In this document: positions 29,960 through 39,046 of the stretch, in pieces
How positions within the stretch are numbered: the stretch's first letter is position 1
How the letters are laid out: each line of letters starts with the position of its first letter
From: Bradyrhizobium sp. CCBAU 53421
Lineage (GTDB): Bacteria > Pseudomonadota > Alphaproteobacteria > Rhizobiales > Xanthobacteraceae
Reading direction: 5' to 3'
Assembly (NCBI RefSeq): GCF_015291625.1
Contig: NZ_CP030047.1
Coordinates: 2,728,001-2,792,000 of the forward strand
Length of the DNA: 64,000 bases
Position numbers and translations under genes: made by a program
The notes under the pieces: generated by a model
The model's input: the letters and a program-made list of their open reading frames with translations, nothing else
Told to the model about the DNA's origin: nothing
Database searches by the model: none

Positions 29960-32665
29960 TCAAGCCTCAGCCTGCGGGACAGGCGGAGCGGCCCGCCTGC
30001 GGAACAGGATCCGCTGATAGAGCCAGCCGATCGCAACCAGCACGACGCCGAGGCACATGAACGACAGTGCCCGGTAGACGCCAGTGAGCGTCGACATGTC
30101 GACCAGGAACGCCTTCAGGATCGTCAGCCCGATCACCGCAGCGGAGGCGAGCCGCGCCCGCTGCGAGTTGACGACGATGCCGATGCCGAGCAGCGCGACG
30201 CCGAACATCAGCCAGGCGATCGAATAGGTGTATTGCTCCGCGCCGGTGGTCTCGCCGTGCGTCAGCACCGGTCCATGATAGAGCCTGCGGATTTCGAACG
30301 TGACATAGGCGAGCGCAAGCACCAGCGCGCCGGCGGCGATCGTGTTGGCGTAGGGCGCGGGACGATGGCCCGCCACCGCATAGGACAGCAGCAGTGCCAG
30401 CACGGCCGGCAACGCGTAGCCGAGCAGCAGCAGATTGATGAAGCTGCCGCCGACGTCCTGCCACCACAGCATCGGGTTCTCCAGCCCCAGCAGCCCGAAC
30501 AGGCTGGCAAGTCCGGCAAACGCGGTCAGCAGCACCGCGCCGACATTGTGGACGATGCTGCCGCTGCGCAGCCGCAGCCGCTCCAGCCCGATCGCCATCG
30601 CCAGCGTCACGCCGACTTGCAACGCGACCTCGGTCAGCCCGGCGCTGGCGTAATAGACATCGCCGGCATTGACCGCGTGGCGGATCTCCATGAAGGCGAG
30701 CAGCACCGTGAACAGGATCGCGGCTGACTCGACCATGCGCAGCGGGACGTCGTCGCCGTTGCGGCGCAGGAAATGGCTTGCCGCCCAGAACGACAGCGCC
30801 GGAACGCCATAGCCCCACAGCAGCCAGTTGAAGATCGGCGTGGTGCCGACGGCATCGCCGGCGATCCGCGGCTCGTAGCCGATGCGCAGCACTACGATGC
30901 CGGCCAGGATCGCGGCGAGCCAGCGCAGGAACGGGATCGGCCGCTGCACCGACAGCCACGCCGTGCCCATCGACACCAGCGCCAGCGCGATGGTGAGCCA
31001 GCCCTTGTCGAGCGCGAAGGTGAGCGCCAGCGCCAGCGAGGCGAGGGCGCCGGTTGCCGACAGCGCAATCGAGGAGGACAGCTCCGGCCGCTCGCCGCGC
31101 CGGGTCAGCGCTTCGGTCGCGGCGGCGTAGGCGGCGGCAAGCAGCACGGCTGATATCGCGAACGGGATCGAGCGATCGAGATGCGCGATGCGTGCGTAGA
31201 GTGCGACCAGCAGTGCGACCGGCGTGAACACGGCCGCCGCGGCCCAGGTCACCGTGATCTTCGTCGTGGCAAAGCGGAATTGTGCGAGGAAGCCGGCGAT
31301 GCCGAACGCGGCCGCGAACAGCGCCGCGGTGACGAGATGCAGCGAGACCGAGCCATCGGTCGCGGACGGGCCGATGCCCGGGATCGCACCGCCCGGCAGC
31401 ACCAGCATGTCGACGTTGCGGCGGACGGCCCACTCGCCGAACACGATGAAGGCGAATAGCGACGCGGCGGCGATCGCGCCCGCTGCGGCCGGCGCGCGCC
31501 AGGCCACGAAAAGGCTCGCTGCCGTCAGCAGCGCGAAGCCGATCATTGCGATGTCGGCGTGCGCGCTGTTGAGCACGATCAGCATCGCGCCGAACAGATA
31601 GGCCGCGAGCGAGCCGGAGGAGATCGGCTCGGTCTCCTCGCCGTCGCCGTCGGGGCCGAACATGAAGCCGCAGACCACCAGCAGCGCTGCCAGCACGAAG
31701 CCTGCGATCACGTGGAAGACGTGCGGTGCGATCATCTCCGGCCCGCATTGCAGGCACGGGAAGGTCCACAGCAGCGCGAAGGCGATCGTCGTCACGGCAA
31801 GCCAGCGCCACAGCCGGATGCGCGCGAGGCCGAGCGCCGCCGCCGTGACGATGGCGAGATAGATGTAGAGCGACCAGAAGTCGGGGTTGTCGGACGAGAC
31901 CAGGATCGGGGTGACGAAGGCGCCGACGATGCCAAGCCCGGCCAGCGCAGGTCCGTGCAACAGCGCCGCGGCGAGCGTGCCGAGCGCGACCATGCCGAGC
32001 AGGATGAAGGCGGTTGCCGGCGCGAGGAAGTCGTACAATGCGTAGGCGGCGTAGACGGTGGCGAACGCCACCGCGGTGCCGGCGGCGGTGAGGATCGCTG
32101 GAATGTTGGCAACCGGCAACGCCTCGATGCTGGAGATGCTTTCCTTGCGCCGTGTCCACTCGCCGGCGCCGAGCAGCGCGAGCGCAAACAATCCGCCGAG
32201 CATCGTGCGCACGCCGGGGCCGAGCAGCCCGGCCTCGATCGAATAGCGCACCATGAAGAAGCCGCCGAGCGCGAGCGTCAGGCCGCCGATCCACACCACC
32301 CAGCGCGTGCCGAGCGTCTCCTCGAAGCCGGGCGTCGGGGGCGGCGGAGCGGGAGGCTCTGGTAGCGGCGGTGGCGCGGCACCTGCCGCGTCCGTGACTG
32401 GCTCTGCATGCGCAGCCGGTTCGCTCGGAGCCGCTTCGGGGAGCGGCGGTGGCGCGATGGAAGGCGCCGCCGGAAGCGTCTGCTCGAACGCCTCGAGCGG
32501 CGCCAGCGGTGGCGGCACGGCCGTCCGCGCGACGGCCACGCCCGTGGCCTCGATCGCATCCAGCCGGCGCTGCAGCACCGAGATCTGGCCCAGCGCCTTG
32601 CGCGCGAAAATGATCGCGACAATGGCGATGACGAGCGTCAGGAAATCGAACGGCGAATCGAACAT
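29960..32665 (-). CDS. DUF2339 multi-pass membrane protein
   Basis: The 901-aa protein starts with one membrane segment and a coiled region (FDFLTLVIAIVAIIFARKAL, then QISVLQRRLDAIEATG). A Pro/Ala-rich linker (about 45-130) and more than twenty consecutive membrane segments follow. GTRWVVWIGGLTLALGGFFM is the DUF2339 opening motif. The family is uncharacterised and may act in envelope homeostasis. Nothing adjacent points to a role. The start overlaps no other gene. Confidence 0.85.
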   Translation of the reverse strand: MFDSPFDFLTLVIAIVAIIFARKALGQISVLQRRLDAIEATGVAVARTAVPPPLAPLEAFEQTLPAAPSIAPPPLPEAAPSEPAAHAEPVTDAAGAAPPPLPEPPAPPPPTPGFEETLGTRWVVWIGGLTLALGGFFMVRYSIEAGLLGPGVRTMLGGLFALALLGAGEWTRRKESISSIEALPVANIPAILTAAGTAVAFATVYAAYALYDFLAPATAFILLGMVALGTLAAALLHGPALAGLGIVGAFVTPILVSSDNPDFWSLYIYLAIVTAAALGLARIRLWRWLAVTTIAFALLWTFPCLQCGPEMIAPHVFHVIAGFVLAALLVVCGFMFGPDGDGEETEPISSGSLAAYLFGAMLIVLNSAHADIAMIGFALLTAASLFVAWRAPAAAGAIAAASLFAFIVFGEWAVRRNVDMLVLPGGAIPGIGPSATDGSVSLHLVTAALFAAAFGIAGFLAQFRFATTKITVTWAAAAVFTPVALLVALYARIAHLDRSIPFAISAVLLAAAYAAATEALTRRGERPELSSSIALSATGALASLALALTFALDKGWLTIALALVSMGTAWLSVQRPIPFLRWLAAILAGIVVLRIGYEPRIAGDAVGTTPIFNWLLWGYGVPALSFWAASHFLRRNGDDVPLRMVESAAILFTVLLAFMEIRHAVNAGDVYYASAGLTEVALQVGVTLAMAIGLERLRLRSGSIVHNVGAVLLTAFAGLASLFGLLGLENPMLWWQDVGGSFINLLLLGYALPAVLALLLSYAVAGHRPAPYANTIAAGALVLALAYVTFEIRRLYHGPVLTHGETTGAEQYTYSIAWLMFGVALLGIGIVVNSQRARLASAAVIGLTILKAFLVDMSTLTGVYRALSFMCLGVVLVAIGWLYQRILFRRRAAPPVPQAEA

Positions 32666-32775
32666 TGGGCCTCCGGCGGGACGCGCCGGACCATCGGCCA
32701 GCCGGCCGCCCGTCGCAACCTAGTAGTGCCGTTGGGAGGACCGGAAGTTCAAGCGACCCTGCGTGGCAGGCCGCG

Positions 32776-33282
32776 CTAGTCCAGGTCGATGCGGAAGGGC
32801 CGGCCTTCGACGCTCATGCTGCCGGGGCCCATCGCATCGAGCGCGCGCAGCATGCGGCCCTCGCGCCCCAGCGCCTTGTCGGCGAGGCTGACGATCAGCC
32901 GGTTGGGCGCCGCGATCGGTGAGGCCGCGCGGATCAGCCGGGCGATGGACATTTCGTCGCGGTGCGGATTGAGCGCGCAGACGGTGGCGAATGCGCTTGC
33001 GGTCGAACGGCTGATGCCGGCGTAGCAATGCACCACCATCGGCGCGCGGCGATCCCAGCCGCGCACGAAGCTCAGCACGCGCTCGATATGCGTCTCGTTC
33101 GGTGCAACGAACCCGTCCATCTGTTCGACGATGTCGTCCATCGACACTTTCAGATGGTTGGCCGGCAGCACCGAGGGCGGCCGCTGCACCTGATCGACAT
33201 TGGCCATCACGGTCAGCACATGGCTGGCGCCGGTGGCACGAACCGTGTCGGAGAGCGCGGCAAGCGAGCAGACGTGAAGCAT
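32776..33282 (-). CDS. Protein tyrosine phosphatase-like protein
   Basis: A 168-aa protein with the cysteine-phosphatase loop HCYAGISRSTA (HCxxGxxRS pattern), placing it in the tyrosine/dual-specificity class. An acidic residue region upstream (SMDDIVEQMDGF) could provide the general acid. The rest is a compact alpha/beta fold. The start at 33282 matches MLHVCSLAAL, ahead of which the frame is open to 33354 without a good ribosome-binding site. No partner kinase is adjacent. Confidence 0.8.
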   Translation of the reverse strand: MLHVCSLAALSDTVRATGASHVLTVMANVDQVQRPPSVLPANHLKVSMDDIVEQMDGFVAPNETHIERVLSFVRGWDRRAPMVVHCYAGISRSTASAFATVCALNPHRDEMSIARLIRAASPIAAPNRLIVSLADKALGREGRMLRALDAMGPGSMSVEGRPFRIDLD

Positions 33283-33405
33283 GATGGTCCTTAGGTGTCG
33301 GGTGCGCCCGATTATAACGGCTGCTCCCGCGTGGGCAAAGGCGGGCGGCGTCATGCCCGCTCCTCGTTTTGCAGCGCAACCGGCAGCGCGTTACGCGGTC
33401 CGCAC

Positions 33406-34017
33406 CTATGACGCGTGCAATGTCTTGAAGCGCTCGAGGAACTGCTTTTCGGCCCGCGCTGCAGTCCACGGCGTCAGATAGTCGCGCTCGGTCGCTTCGG
33501 GCAATTCCGGATCGCGGCCGAACAGCCGCTTGGCTTCGGCCTGCGAAAATCCCGCCAGATGCGTCGCTTCGAGATAGGCGGCGCCGCGATCGGCGGCCTT
33601 GATCTGCTGGGTGATCTCGTCCGCCAGCACCGCGGGCAGACCGAAGCGGATATGGATCGCCGACAGAAGGCGCTTCTCCACCACCTTGTATTCGCCTGCG
33701 AGCACCGCCTTGAACGGCGAGATCATGTCACCGATGACGTATTCCGGCGCGTCGTGCAGCAGCGCGGCGAGACGATGGCTGATATCGACACGCGGCGTCT
33801 GCTGGCGCATCACGGCCTCGACCAGCAGCGTGTGCTGGGCGACCGAGAAGATATGCGCGCCGCTGGTCTGGCCGTTCCAGCGCGCGACCCGCGCCAGGCC
33901 ATGCGCGATGTCGACGATCTCGATATCGAGCGGTGAAGGGTCGAGCAGGTCCAGCCTGCGCCCCGACAACATCCGCTGCCAGGCGCGGGCGGCCTCCGTC
34001 GATTTGTGCGCCGTCAT
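33406..34017 (-). CDS. HD-domain phosphohydrolase (YfbR-like)
   Basis: The 203-aa protein has an HD-superfamily core: FSVAQHTLLVEAVM provides a histidine and AALLHDAPEYVIGDMISPFK the HD dyad with a following aspartate. YfbR-like members dephosphorylate deoxynucleoside monophosphates. Its start overlaps the stop of tag by four bases (ATGA), making it the last gene of a three-gene translationally coupled set ygfZ-tag-HD. The link to tag may reflect nucleotide or DNA-damage metabolism; that is an inference. Confidence 0.83.
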   Translation of the reverse strand: MTAHKSTEAARAWQRMLSGRRLDLLDPSPLDIEIVDIAHGLARVARWNGQTSGAHIFSVAQHTLLVEAVMRQQTPRVDISHRLAALLHDAPEYVIGDMISPFKAVLAGEYKVVEKRLLSAIHIRFGLPAVLADEITQQIKAADRGAAYLEATHLAGFSQAEAKRLFGRDPELPEATERDYLTPWTAARAEKQFLERFKTLHAS

Positions 34018-34640
34018 TTCTTCTTGAGCCGCGGCACGCGGAGCTTGCCGCTGCAGGCCTGGTGGCAGAAGCAGGTCACGAGGTGATCGTTGACCATGCC
34101 GGTTGCCTGCATGAAAGCGTAGACGATGGTGGGGCCGACGAATTTGAAGCCGCGCCCGCCGAGCTCCTTGGAGATCTTGATCGAGAGCGGCGTCGAGGCC
34201 GGCACGCTCGCCGTGGTCTTGAACAGATTGACCTTTGGCTTGCCGTCAACGAAGTCCCACAGGAATTTCGAGAAGCCGGGACCTTTCTCCATGATTTCGA
34301 GATACGACTTGGCGCTCGCCACCGTGCCTTCGATCTTGGCGCGGTTGCGGACGATGCCGGCGTCGTTCATCAGCGCATGCACCTTCTTGTCGGTGTAGCG
34401 CGCGATCTTCTCGGGCTGGAAATCGTCGAAAGCTTTGCGGAAGTTCTCGCGCTTGCGCAGGATCGTGATCCAGGACAGTCCGGCCTGGAAGCCGTCGAGG
34501 ATCAGTTTTTCATAGAGCGCGCGGTCGTCATATTCCGGCACGCCCCATTCATTGTCGTGATAGGCGACGTAGAACGCGTCCTCGCCCGGCCACGGGCAGC
34601 GCGTCTTGCCGTCGGGATGCAGTTGCGCGGTACGGGTCAT
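34014..34640 (-). CDS. tag: DNA-3-methyladenine glycosylase I
   Basis: Removes 3-methyladenine from alkylated DNA. The 208-aa protein shows RCPWPGEDAFYVAYHDNEWG at 14-33, GLSWITILRKRENFR with the conserved tryptophan, and the C-terminal zinc-binding HLVTCFCHQAC. It overlaps ygfZ upstream and the HD gene downstream by four bases at each end. Confidence 0.95.
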   Translation of the reverse strand: MTRTAQLHPDGKTRCPWPGEDAFYVAYHDNEWGVPEYDDRALYEKLILDGFQAGLSWITILRKRENFRKAFDDFQPEKIARYTDKKVHALMNDAGIVRNRAKIEGTVASAKSYLEIMEKGPGFSKFLWDFVDGKPKVNLFKTTASVPASTPLSIKISKELGGRGFKFVGPTIVYAFMQATGMVNDHLVTCFCHQACSGKLRVPRLKKK

Positions 34641-35518
34641 GCAACGGTCTGCTTGGGTGTGATGCGGACGGCGTCCGGCTCGGCGAGATGAAGCGCGAGG
34701 CCACCCGCGGTCAGCGGCAGGCCGGCGTCGAGCGCGTCGGCGACGCGGTCGATGCGGACCAGCGCGAGCCCTTTCTCGCCGGCGGTCGAGCCCATGGTGC
34801 CGACCTGCTTGTCGCCGGCCTGGATCGTCGCGCCGGTCTCGGGGGCGGGGCCGTCGAGAATGATCTTCACCGTGCGGGTGCGCGCGGTGCCGCGGTGCTG
34901 CATGCGCGACACCACCTCCTGGCCGACATAGCAGCCCTTGTCGAAATCGACGCCGTTGAGGCGGTCCATGTTGGTCTCGTGCGGGAAGGCGTCGCCATAC
35001 ATGAAGTCGAGCCCGCCGCGCGGCACGCCGGTCGCGATGCGATGCGCCTCATAGACGCTGGAGTCGATGAGATCGGCGCCGATCAGCTCGGTGAGTTTTT
35101 GCTTCAGATCGTCCGGGATCAGGATGCGCCAGCCGAGCGCTGCGTTGCGCGGATCGGCGAAAGCAAGATCGGGAATCGTCGCCGGCTCGCCATCCCAGGC
35201 CGCAAGCACACCGAGGCTGTCGGAGAGGTTCTCGACCACGACCTTGGCGCGCAGCTTGTAGAAGCCGAGCTTGTCGGCAAGCCCCTTGGTGAGCGCGCGC
35301 GGCGCGTCGATCAGGAAGCCGCCGCCGTGACCTGCGGGTATCTCGGTGATCAGGAAGTCGACGATGATCTTGCCCTGCGGCGTCAGCAACGCGCCGAACC
35401 GGGCCTGTCCCGGGGTCAACTGCTCGACATCGGTCGTGATGAGGCCGTTGAGGAAGTTGCGGGCGTCCTCGCCAGAGACCTTGATCACGCCCCGATCTGG
35501 AAGAAACGCTGCTTTCAT
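34637..35518 (-). CDS. ygfZ: Folate-binding YgfZ/GcvT-like protein
   Basis: Folate-dependent factor needed for Fe-S enzymes such as MiaB. The 293-aa protein has the diagnostic DFDKGCYVGQEVVSRMQHRG, containing the KGCYxGQE motif with its conserved cysteine. ATG 35518 (MKAAFLPDRG) is preferred to TTG 35524. It is the first gene of the ygfZ-tag-HD set. It is divergent from the dihydroorotase gene, 129 bp away. Confidence 0.92.
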   Translation of the reverse strand: MKAAFLPDRGVIKVSGEDARNFLNGLITTDVEQLTPGQARFGALLTPQGKIIVDFLITEIPAGHGGGFLIDAPRALTKGLADKLGFYKLRAKVVVENLSDSLGVLAAWDGEPATIPDLAFADPRNAALGWRILIPDDLKQKLTELIGADLIDSSVYEAHRIATGVPRGGLDFMYGDAFPHETNMDRLNGVDFDKGCYVGQEVVSRMQHRGTARTRTVKIILDGPAPETGATIQAGDKQVGTMGSTAGEKGLALVRIDRVADALDAGLPLTAGGLALHLAEPDAVRITPKQTVA

Positions 35519-35647
35519 TCGCAAAATTGGCTCTTTTCCGAAGTTCCTTGGGAAACGCTGTCCTCGCGGATATCCCCAGCCAAGCTAAGGCGCTACAGTG
35601 CCCCGAACAAGGCCCGCGCGACACCCGAAAGCGGGCGCCGAGGACCG

Positions 35648-36982
35648 ATGAATCAGCAATTTGACACCATTCTAAAATCCGGCACCGTGGTCAATCAGGA
35701 CGGCGAGGGCGTGCGCGATATCGGCATCACCAATGGCCGTATCGCCGCGATCGGCTCGCTCGGCCGAGCCTCGGCCGGTGAGGTGATCGACTGCAAGGGC
35801 CTGCACATCCTGCCGGGCGTGATGGACACCCAGGTGCATTTCCGCGAGCCCGGGCTGACGCAGAAGGAAGATCTCGAGACAGGCTCGCGCAGCGCCGTGA
35901 TGGGCGGGGTCACCGCGGTGTTCGAGATGCCGAACACCAACCCGCTGACGGTCACCGAAGAGGCGTTCACCGACAAGATCAAGCGCGGCCACCATCGCAT
36001 GCATTGCGATTTCGCGTTCTTCATCGGCGGCACCCGCGAGAACGTGCAGGACCTGCCGGAGCTCGAGCGCGCGCCGGGCTGCGCCGGCGTCAAGGTGTTC
36101 ATCGGCTCTTCCACCGGCGCGCTGCTGGTCGAGGATGACGAGAGCCTGCGGCGGATCTTCCAGGTGATCCGGCGCCGCGCCGCGTTTCACGCCGAGGACG
36201 AATACCGCCTCAACGAGCGCAAGCCGCTGCGGATCGAGGGCGATCCGCGCTCGCATCCGGTGTGGCGCGACGAGACCGCGGCGCTGATGGCGACCGAACG
36301 GCTGGTCAAGCTGGCGCGCGAGACCGGCAAGCGTATCCACGTGCTGCACATCTCGACCAAGGAAGAGATCCTATATCTGCGCGACCACAAGGATGTCGCC
36401 TCCTGCGAGGCGACGCCGCACCACCTCACGATGGCCGCGCCGGAATGCTACGAGCGGCTTGGCACGCTGGCGCAGATGAACCCGCCGGTGCGCACGGCCG
36501 ATCATCGCGCCGGCATCTGGTACGGCATCGAGCAGGGCATCATCGACGTGCTCGGCTCGGACCACGCGCCGCATACGCTGGAGGAGAAGGCCAAGACCTA
36601 TCCGGCGTCGCCGTCGGGCATGACCGGGGTGCAGACGCTGGTGCCCTTGATGCTCGATCACGTCAACGCCGGGCGGCTGTCTCTACAGCGCTTTGTCGAT
36701 CTCACCAGCGCGGGTCCGGCGCGGCTGTTCAACATGGCCTGCAAGGGCCGTATCGCGGCGGGCTATGATGCCGACTTCACCGTGGTCGATCTGAAGCGCA
36801 GCGAAACCATCACCAACAAATGGGTCGCCTCGCGCGCGGGCTGGACGCCCTATGACGGCGTACGGGTGCAGGGCTGGCCGGTCGGCACCTTCGTGCGCGG
36901 CAAGCGGGTGATGTGGCAGGGCGAACTGACGACGCCCTCGCTCGGGGAGCCGGTCCGGTTCCTGGAGACGCTGAAGGCCTAG
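35648..36982 (+). CDS. pyrC: Dihydroorotase-type amidohydrolase
   Basis: The 444-aa protein is of the long dihydroorotase/hydantoinase-like class, which closes carbamoyl aspartate to dihydroorotate in pyrimidine synthesis. PGVMDTQVHFREPG (56-69) stands where most have DxHxH, so the first metal-ligand position is Gln62 instead of His. Other ligands appear intact: FHAEDEY, VLHISTKEE, and GSDHAPHT with the catalytic Asp. ATG 35648 has AGGACCG upstream. It may be a genuine PyrC or a related amidohydrolase; no aspartate transcarbamoylase gene is adjacent. Confidence 0.85.
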   Translation: MNQQFDTILKSGTVVNQDGEGVRDIGITNGRIAAIGSLGRASAGEVIDCKGLHILPGVMDTQVHFREPGLTQKEDLETGSRSAVMGGVTAVFEMPNTNPLTVTEEAFTDKIKRGHHRMHCDFAFFIGGTRENVQDLPELERAPGCAGVKVFIGSSTGALLVEDDESLRRIFQVIRRRAAFHAEDEYRLNERKPLRIEGDPRSHPVWRDETAALMATERLVKLARETGKRIHVLHISTKEEILYLRDHKDVASCEATPHHLTMAAPECYERLGTLAQMNPPVRTADHRAGIWYGIEQGIIDVLGSDHAPHTLEEKAKTYPASPSGMTGVQTLVPLMLDHVNAGRLSLQRFVDLTSAGPARLFNMACKGRIAAGYDADFTVVDLKRSETITNKWVASRAGWTPYDGVRVQGWPVGTFVRGKRVMWQGELTTPSLGEPVRFLETLKA

Positions 36983-36984
36983 CG

Positions 36985-37050
36985 CATCAAATGCGCTGGA
37001 GTGTTGACGCGTTTTCTTTCACGCGAACCGGTGCCCGAAAACGCTTTGTG
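36985..37050. repeat. Dispersed repeat copy
   Basis: TTGACGCGTTTTCTTTCACG and the following CGAACCGG correspond to the reverse complement of 13055-13105. It separates the dihydroorotase gene from a convergent hypothetical gene. Confidence 0.55.
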
Positions 37051-37053
37051 GGA

Positions 37054-37320
37054 TCACTGCCGGGCGAGAGCCAGCGAGAACTCGCCGTTGCGCACCCGCG
37101 CGGCGAGGCCCTCGGCGAACTTCGCCACCGCATCCTCGCCATAGGTGCCGACCAGCTCGGCGAGCGCCGCAAACAGGCTCGCCTGCGCGAGGCAGTCGCC
37201 ATCGACGCCGTCGTGACGCGCTTCCGCCCAGGCCTCGTTCAGGTAGCCCAGTGCGGCCTGCTTCTGCTCGTGATCGGGACGCGGGTCTTGATGATGGGGG
37301 AAGGACGCTGGATGGCGCAT
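37054..37320 (-). CDS. Conserved hypothetical protein, 88 aa
   Basis: Predicted mostly helical. It begins MRHPASFPHHQDPRPDHEQK and continues with AALGYLNEAWAEARHDGVDG and a second helix FAALAELVGTYGEDAV. ATG 37320 is chosen from weak GCAGAG and composition; the frame is open to 37410. No function is recognised. Downstream it converges on the dihydroorotase gene. Confidence 0.55.
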   Translation of the reverse strand: MRHPASFPHHQDPRPDHEQKQAALGYLNEAWAEARHDGVDGDCLAQASLFAALAELVGTYGEDAVAKFAEGLAARVRNGEFSLALARQ

Positions 37321-37475
37321 GAAACTCTGCAAAATGAATGCGCGCGGTCCGAGGAGCGAACCACTGCGACCCGCGAGATGTATCACGCATGCGGGTACCG
37401 CCAACCCCACATCTTTCGAAAAGGTTAACGGCCGTCACGGCATTTGAAGGGGAATTCCGGGTGTTCCCGCCGCCG

Positions 37476-38132
37476 TCAGCCAAATGAGCTGTGGATATGG
37501 TCCAGCACCGCGCGCGGCGAGGCGCACAGATGGCTGGCGCCGGCCTCGGTCAGCTCCTCCGGCGTGCCGTAGCCATAGGTGACGCCGACCGCGCGGATGC
37601 CGTTGCGCGTAGCTCCGATCACGTCGTGGCTGCGGTCGCCGATCATCAGCGCCTGCGCCGGATCGGCCCCGGTCTGCTCCAGCGCATAGACCAGCAGGTC
37701 GACCTTGTTGACCCGGGTTCCATCGAACTCCGAGCCGAACACGTGGTCGAAATAGCTGCCGAGGCCGAAATGCGCGACGATCCGCGTCGCGAACACATGC
37801 GGTTTCGAGGTCGCGACGAAGATGCGGCCAGGCCGCCCGCGCAGCTCCGCCAGCACCTCGGCGATATCGGGATAGACCGCATTCTCGAACAGCCCGACAT
37901 CGCCGAACCGCTCGCGGTACAGCTCGACCGCGCGGTCGGCGAGTTCCTCGCCGCCGAGCAGCGTGGCAAAGCTTGCCCGCAGCGGCGGCCCGATGCACCA
38001 GGTCAGCTCATCCTGCTTGGGAACCGGGCGGCCGAGCTTTTCCAGCGCATACTGGATCGAGCCGGTGATGCCGGGTTTCGGGTCGGTCAGGGTGCCGTCG
38101 AGGTCGAAGAAGATCGTGCGGTCAGTTGGCAT
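37476..38132 (-). CDS. HAD-family phosphatase, phosphoglycolate phosphatase-like
   Basis: The 218-aa protein has all HAD motifs: FFDLDGTLTDPK (motif I), FVATSKPHVFA (motif II), a lysine in NKVDLLVYALEQ (motif III) and MIGDRSHDVIGA (motif IV). The cap is of the helical C1 type. Gph-like enzymes remove phosphate from phosphoglycolate; other small phosphates are possible. The start overlaps the end of the TIGR02301-type gene by 11 bases, so the two are co-translated. Confidence 0.87.
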   Translation of the reverse strand: MPTDRTIFFDLDGTLTDPKPGITGSIQYALEKLGRPVPKQDELTWCIGPPLRASFATLLGGEELADRAVELYRERFGDVGLFENAVYPDIAEVLAELRGRPGRIFVATSKPHVFATRIVAHFGLGSYFDHVFGSEFDGTRVNKVDLLVYALEQTGADPAQALMIGDRSHDVIGATRNGIRAVGVTYGYGTPEELTEAGASHLCASPRAVLDHIHSSFG

Positions 38133-38499
38133 AGCGGGCCGTCAGGTCGCGCGAGATCTTCGAGCCTTCCTCGATGTAGCGGCGGATCGCCACCGTGGCC
38201 GCTGGCGTGCAGGTCCGGTAGGTCTGCTGGAAGCCGTTATAGCCGCGGTTGAAGCCCGCAACCATGCGGGCGCGGCGGTCGCCGGAGGGGGTTTCGGCGT
38301 CGATCAGCGCTTGCATCTCGTTGCGCCATTTGGCGCCCTCGTTGGAGCCGCAGATGCCGCGCAGATAGTGCAGGGCGCCGAGGATCTCGGCCAGCCGCTG
38401 CAGGTCGCCGTCGAACGGCGCAGCCGCGTCCTGCGCCCGGGCGGGCGTCGCGAGGCAGGCCGACATCAGGATCACAACGGCGAGAAAGGCTCTGATCAT
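38122..38499 (-). CDS. TIGR02301-like exported protein
   Basis: A 125-aa protein with a signal peptide (MIRAFLAVVILMSACLATPA, cleavage near ARAQ). The helical mature part has HYLRGICGSNEGAKWRNEM and GFNRGYNGFQQTYRTC, which matches my memory of the alphaproteobacterial TIGR02301 family. Two cysteines may pair. ATG 38499 is preceded by a weak GGAA. Function unknown; it is coupled to the HAD phosphatase gene. Confidence 0.7.
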   Translation of the reverse strand: MIRAFLAVVILMSACLATPARAQDAAAPFDGDLQRLAEILGALHYLRGICGSNEGAKWRNEMQALIDAETPSGDRRARMVAGFNRGYNGFQQTYRTCTPAATVAIRRYIEEGSKISRDLTARYAN

Positions 38500-38584
38500 C
38501 AGGGGTTCCGGAATCGCCGTGGTATGCCCCCTCAATGCGCCCGAGGCAAGGCGGCAGGACGGTCCAAAGCGCCCGAAACGGCCC

Positions 38585-39016
38585 TCAAACCAGCCGCCGG
38601 GCGGCCGCAATCACCTCGTGCAGCCCGCCGGTGACCTTGAGGTCGCCGATCTCCTCCGGCGCCAGCCATTTGAAATCGTCGTGCTCGTCGTTCAGCACGG
38701 GTTCGCGGGAGGCCCAGCGCGCTGCGAACGTCATGATCAGGTAATGCCCGGTGCCGGGACCGGTCGGCAGCACCTCGCGCCAGCCGGCCAGACCCAGGAT
38801 CTCGACCCGCAGCCCAGTTTCCTCGTCGATCTCCCGGTGCAGGGCGGTGTGCAGCGTCTCGCCGAACTCGACCCGGCCGCCGGGCAGCGAATAGAAGCCC
38901 TTGCCCGGCGAGCGGGCGCGGCGCACCAGCAGCACCTTGCCGTCGCGGAAAATCACGCCTGATACGGCGAGCTGCGGGCGGATCGGAGGTTCGGGAGAGG
39001 TCAAGGCAATCAACAA
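38585..39016 (-). CDS. Nudix hydrolase
   Basis: A 143-aa enzyme with a complete Nudix box, GGRVEFGETLHTALHREIDE followed by ETGL (GX5EX7REUXEEXGU). The family cleaves nucleoside diphosphates linked to another moiety; the substrate is unknown, though the short form resembles ADP-ribose or NADH pyrophosphatases. The start is TTG 39016 or a nearby codon; no strong ribosome-binding site is visible, so the first few residues are uncertain. Confidence 0.87.
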   Translation of the reverse strand: MLIALTSPEPPIRPQLAVSGVIFRDGKVLLVRRARSPGKGFYSLPGGRVEFGETLHTALHREIDEETGLRVEILGLAGWREVLPTGPGTGHYLIMTFAARWASREPVLNDEHDDFKWLAPEEIGDLKVTGGLHEVIAAARRLV

Positions 39017-39046
39017 TCGGGTTCGAGCATCATCATGCCCGACAAG

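Noticed and set aside
29960..32365. Long plus-strand open frames opposite the DUF2339 gene
   Set aside because: Their translations are Arg/Asp/His-rich mirror products; the minus-strand frame shows clear membrane segments.
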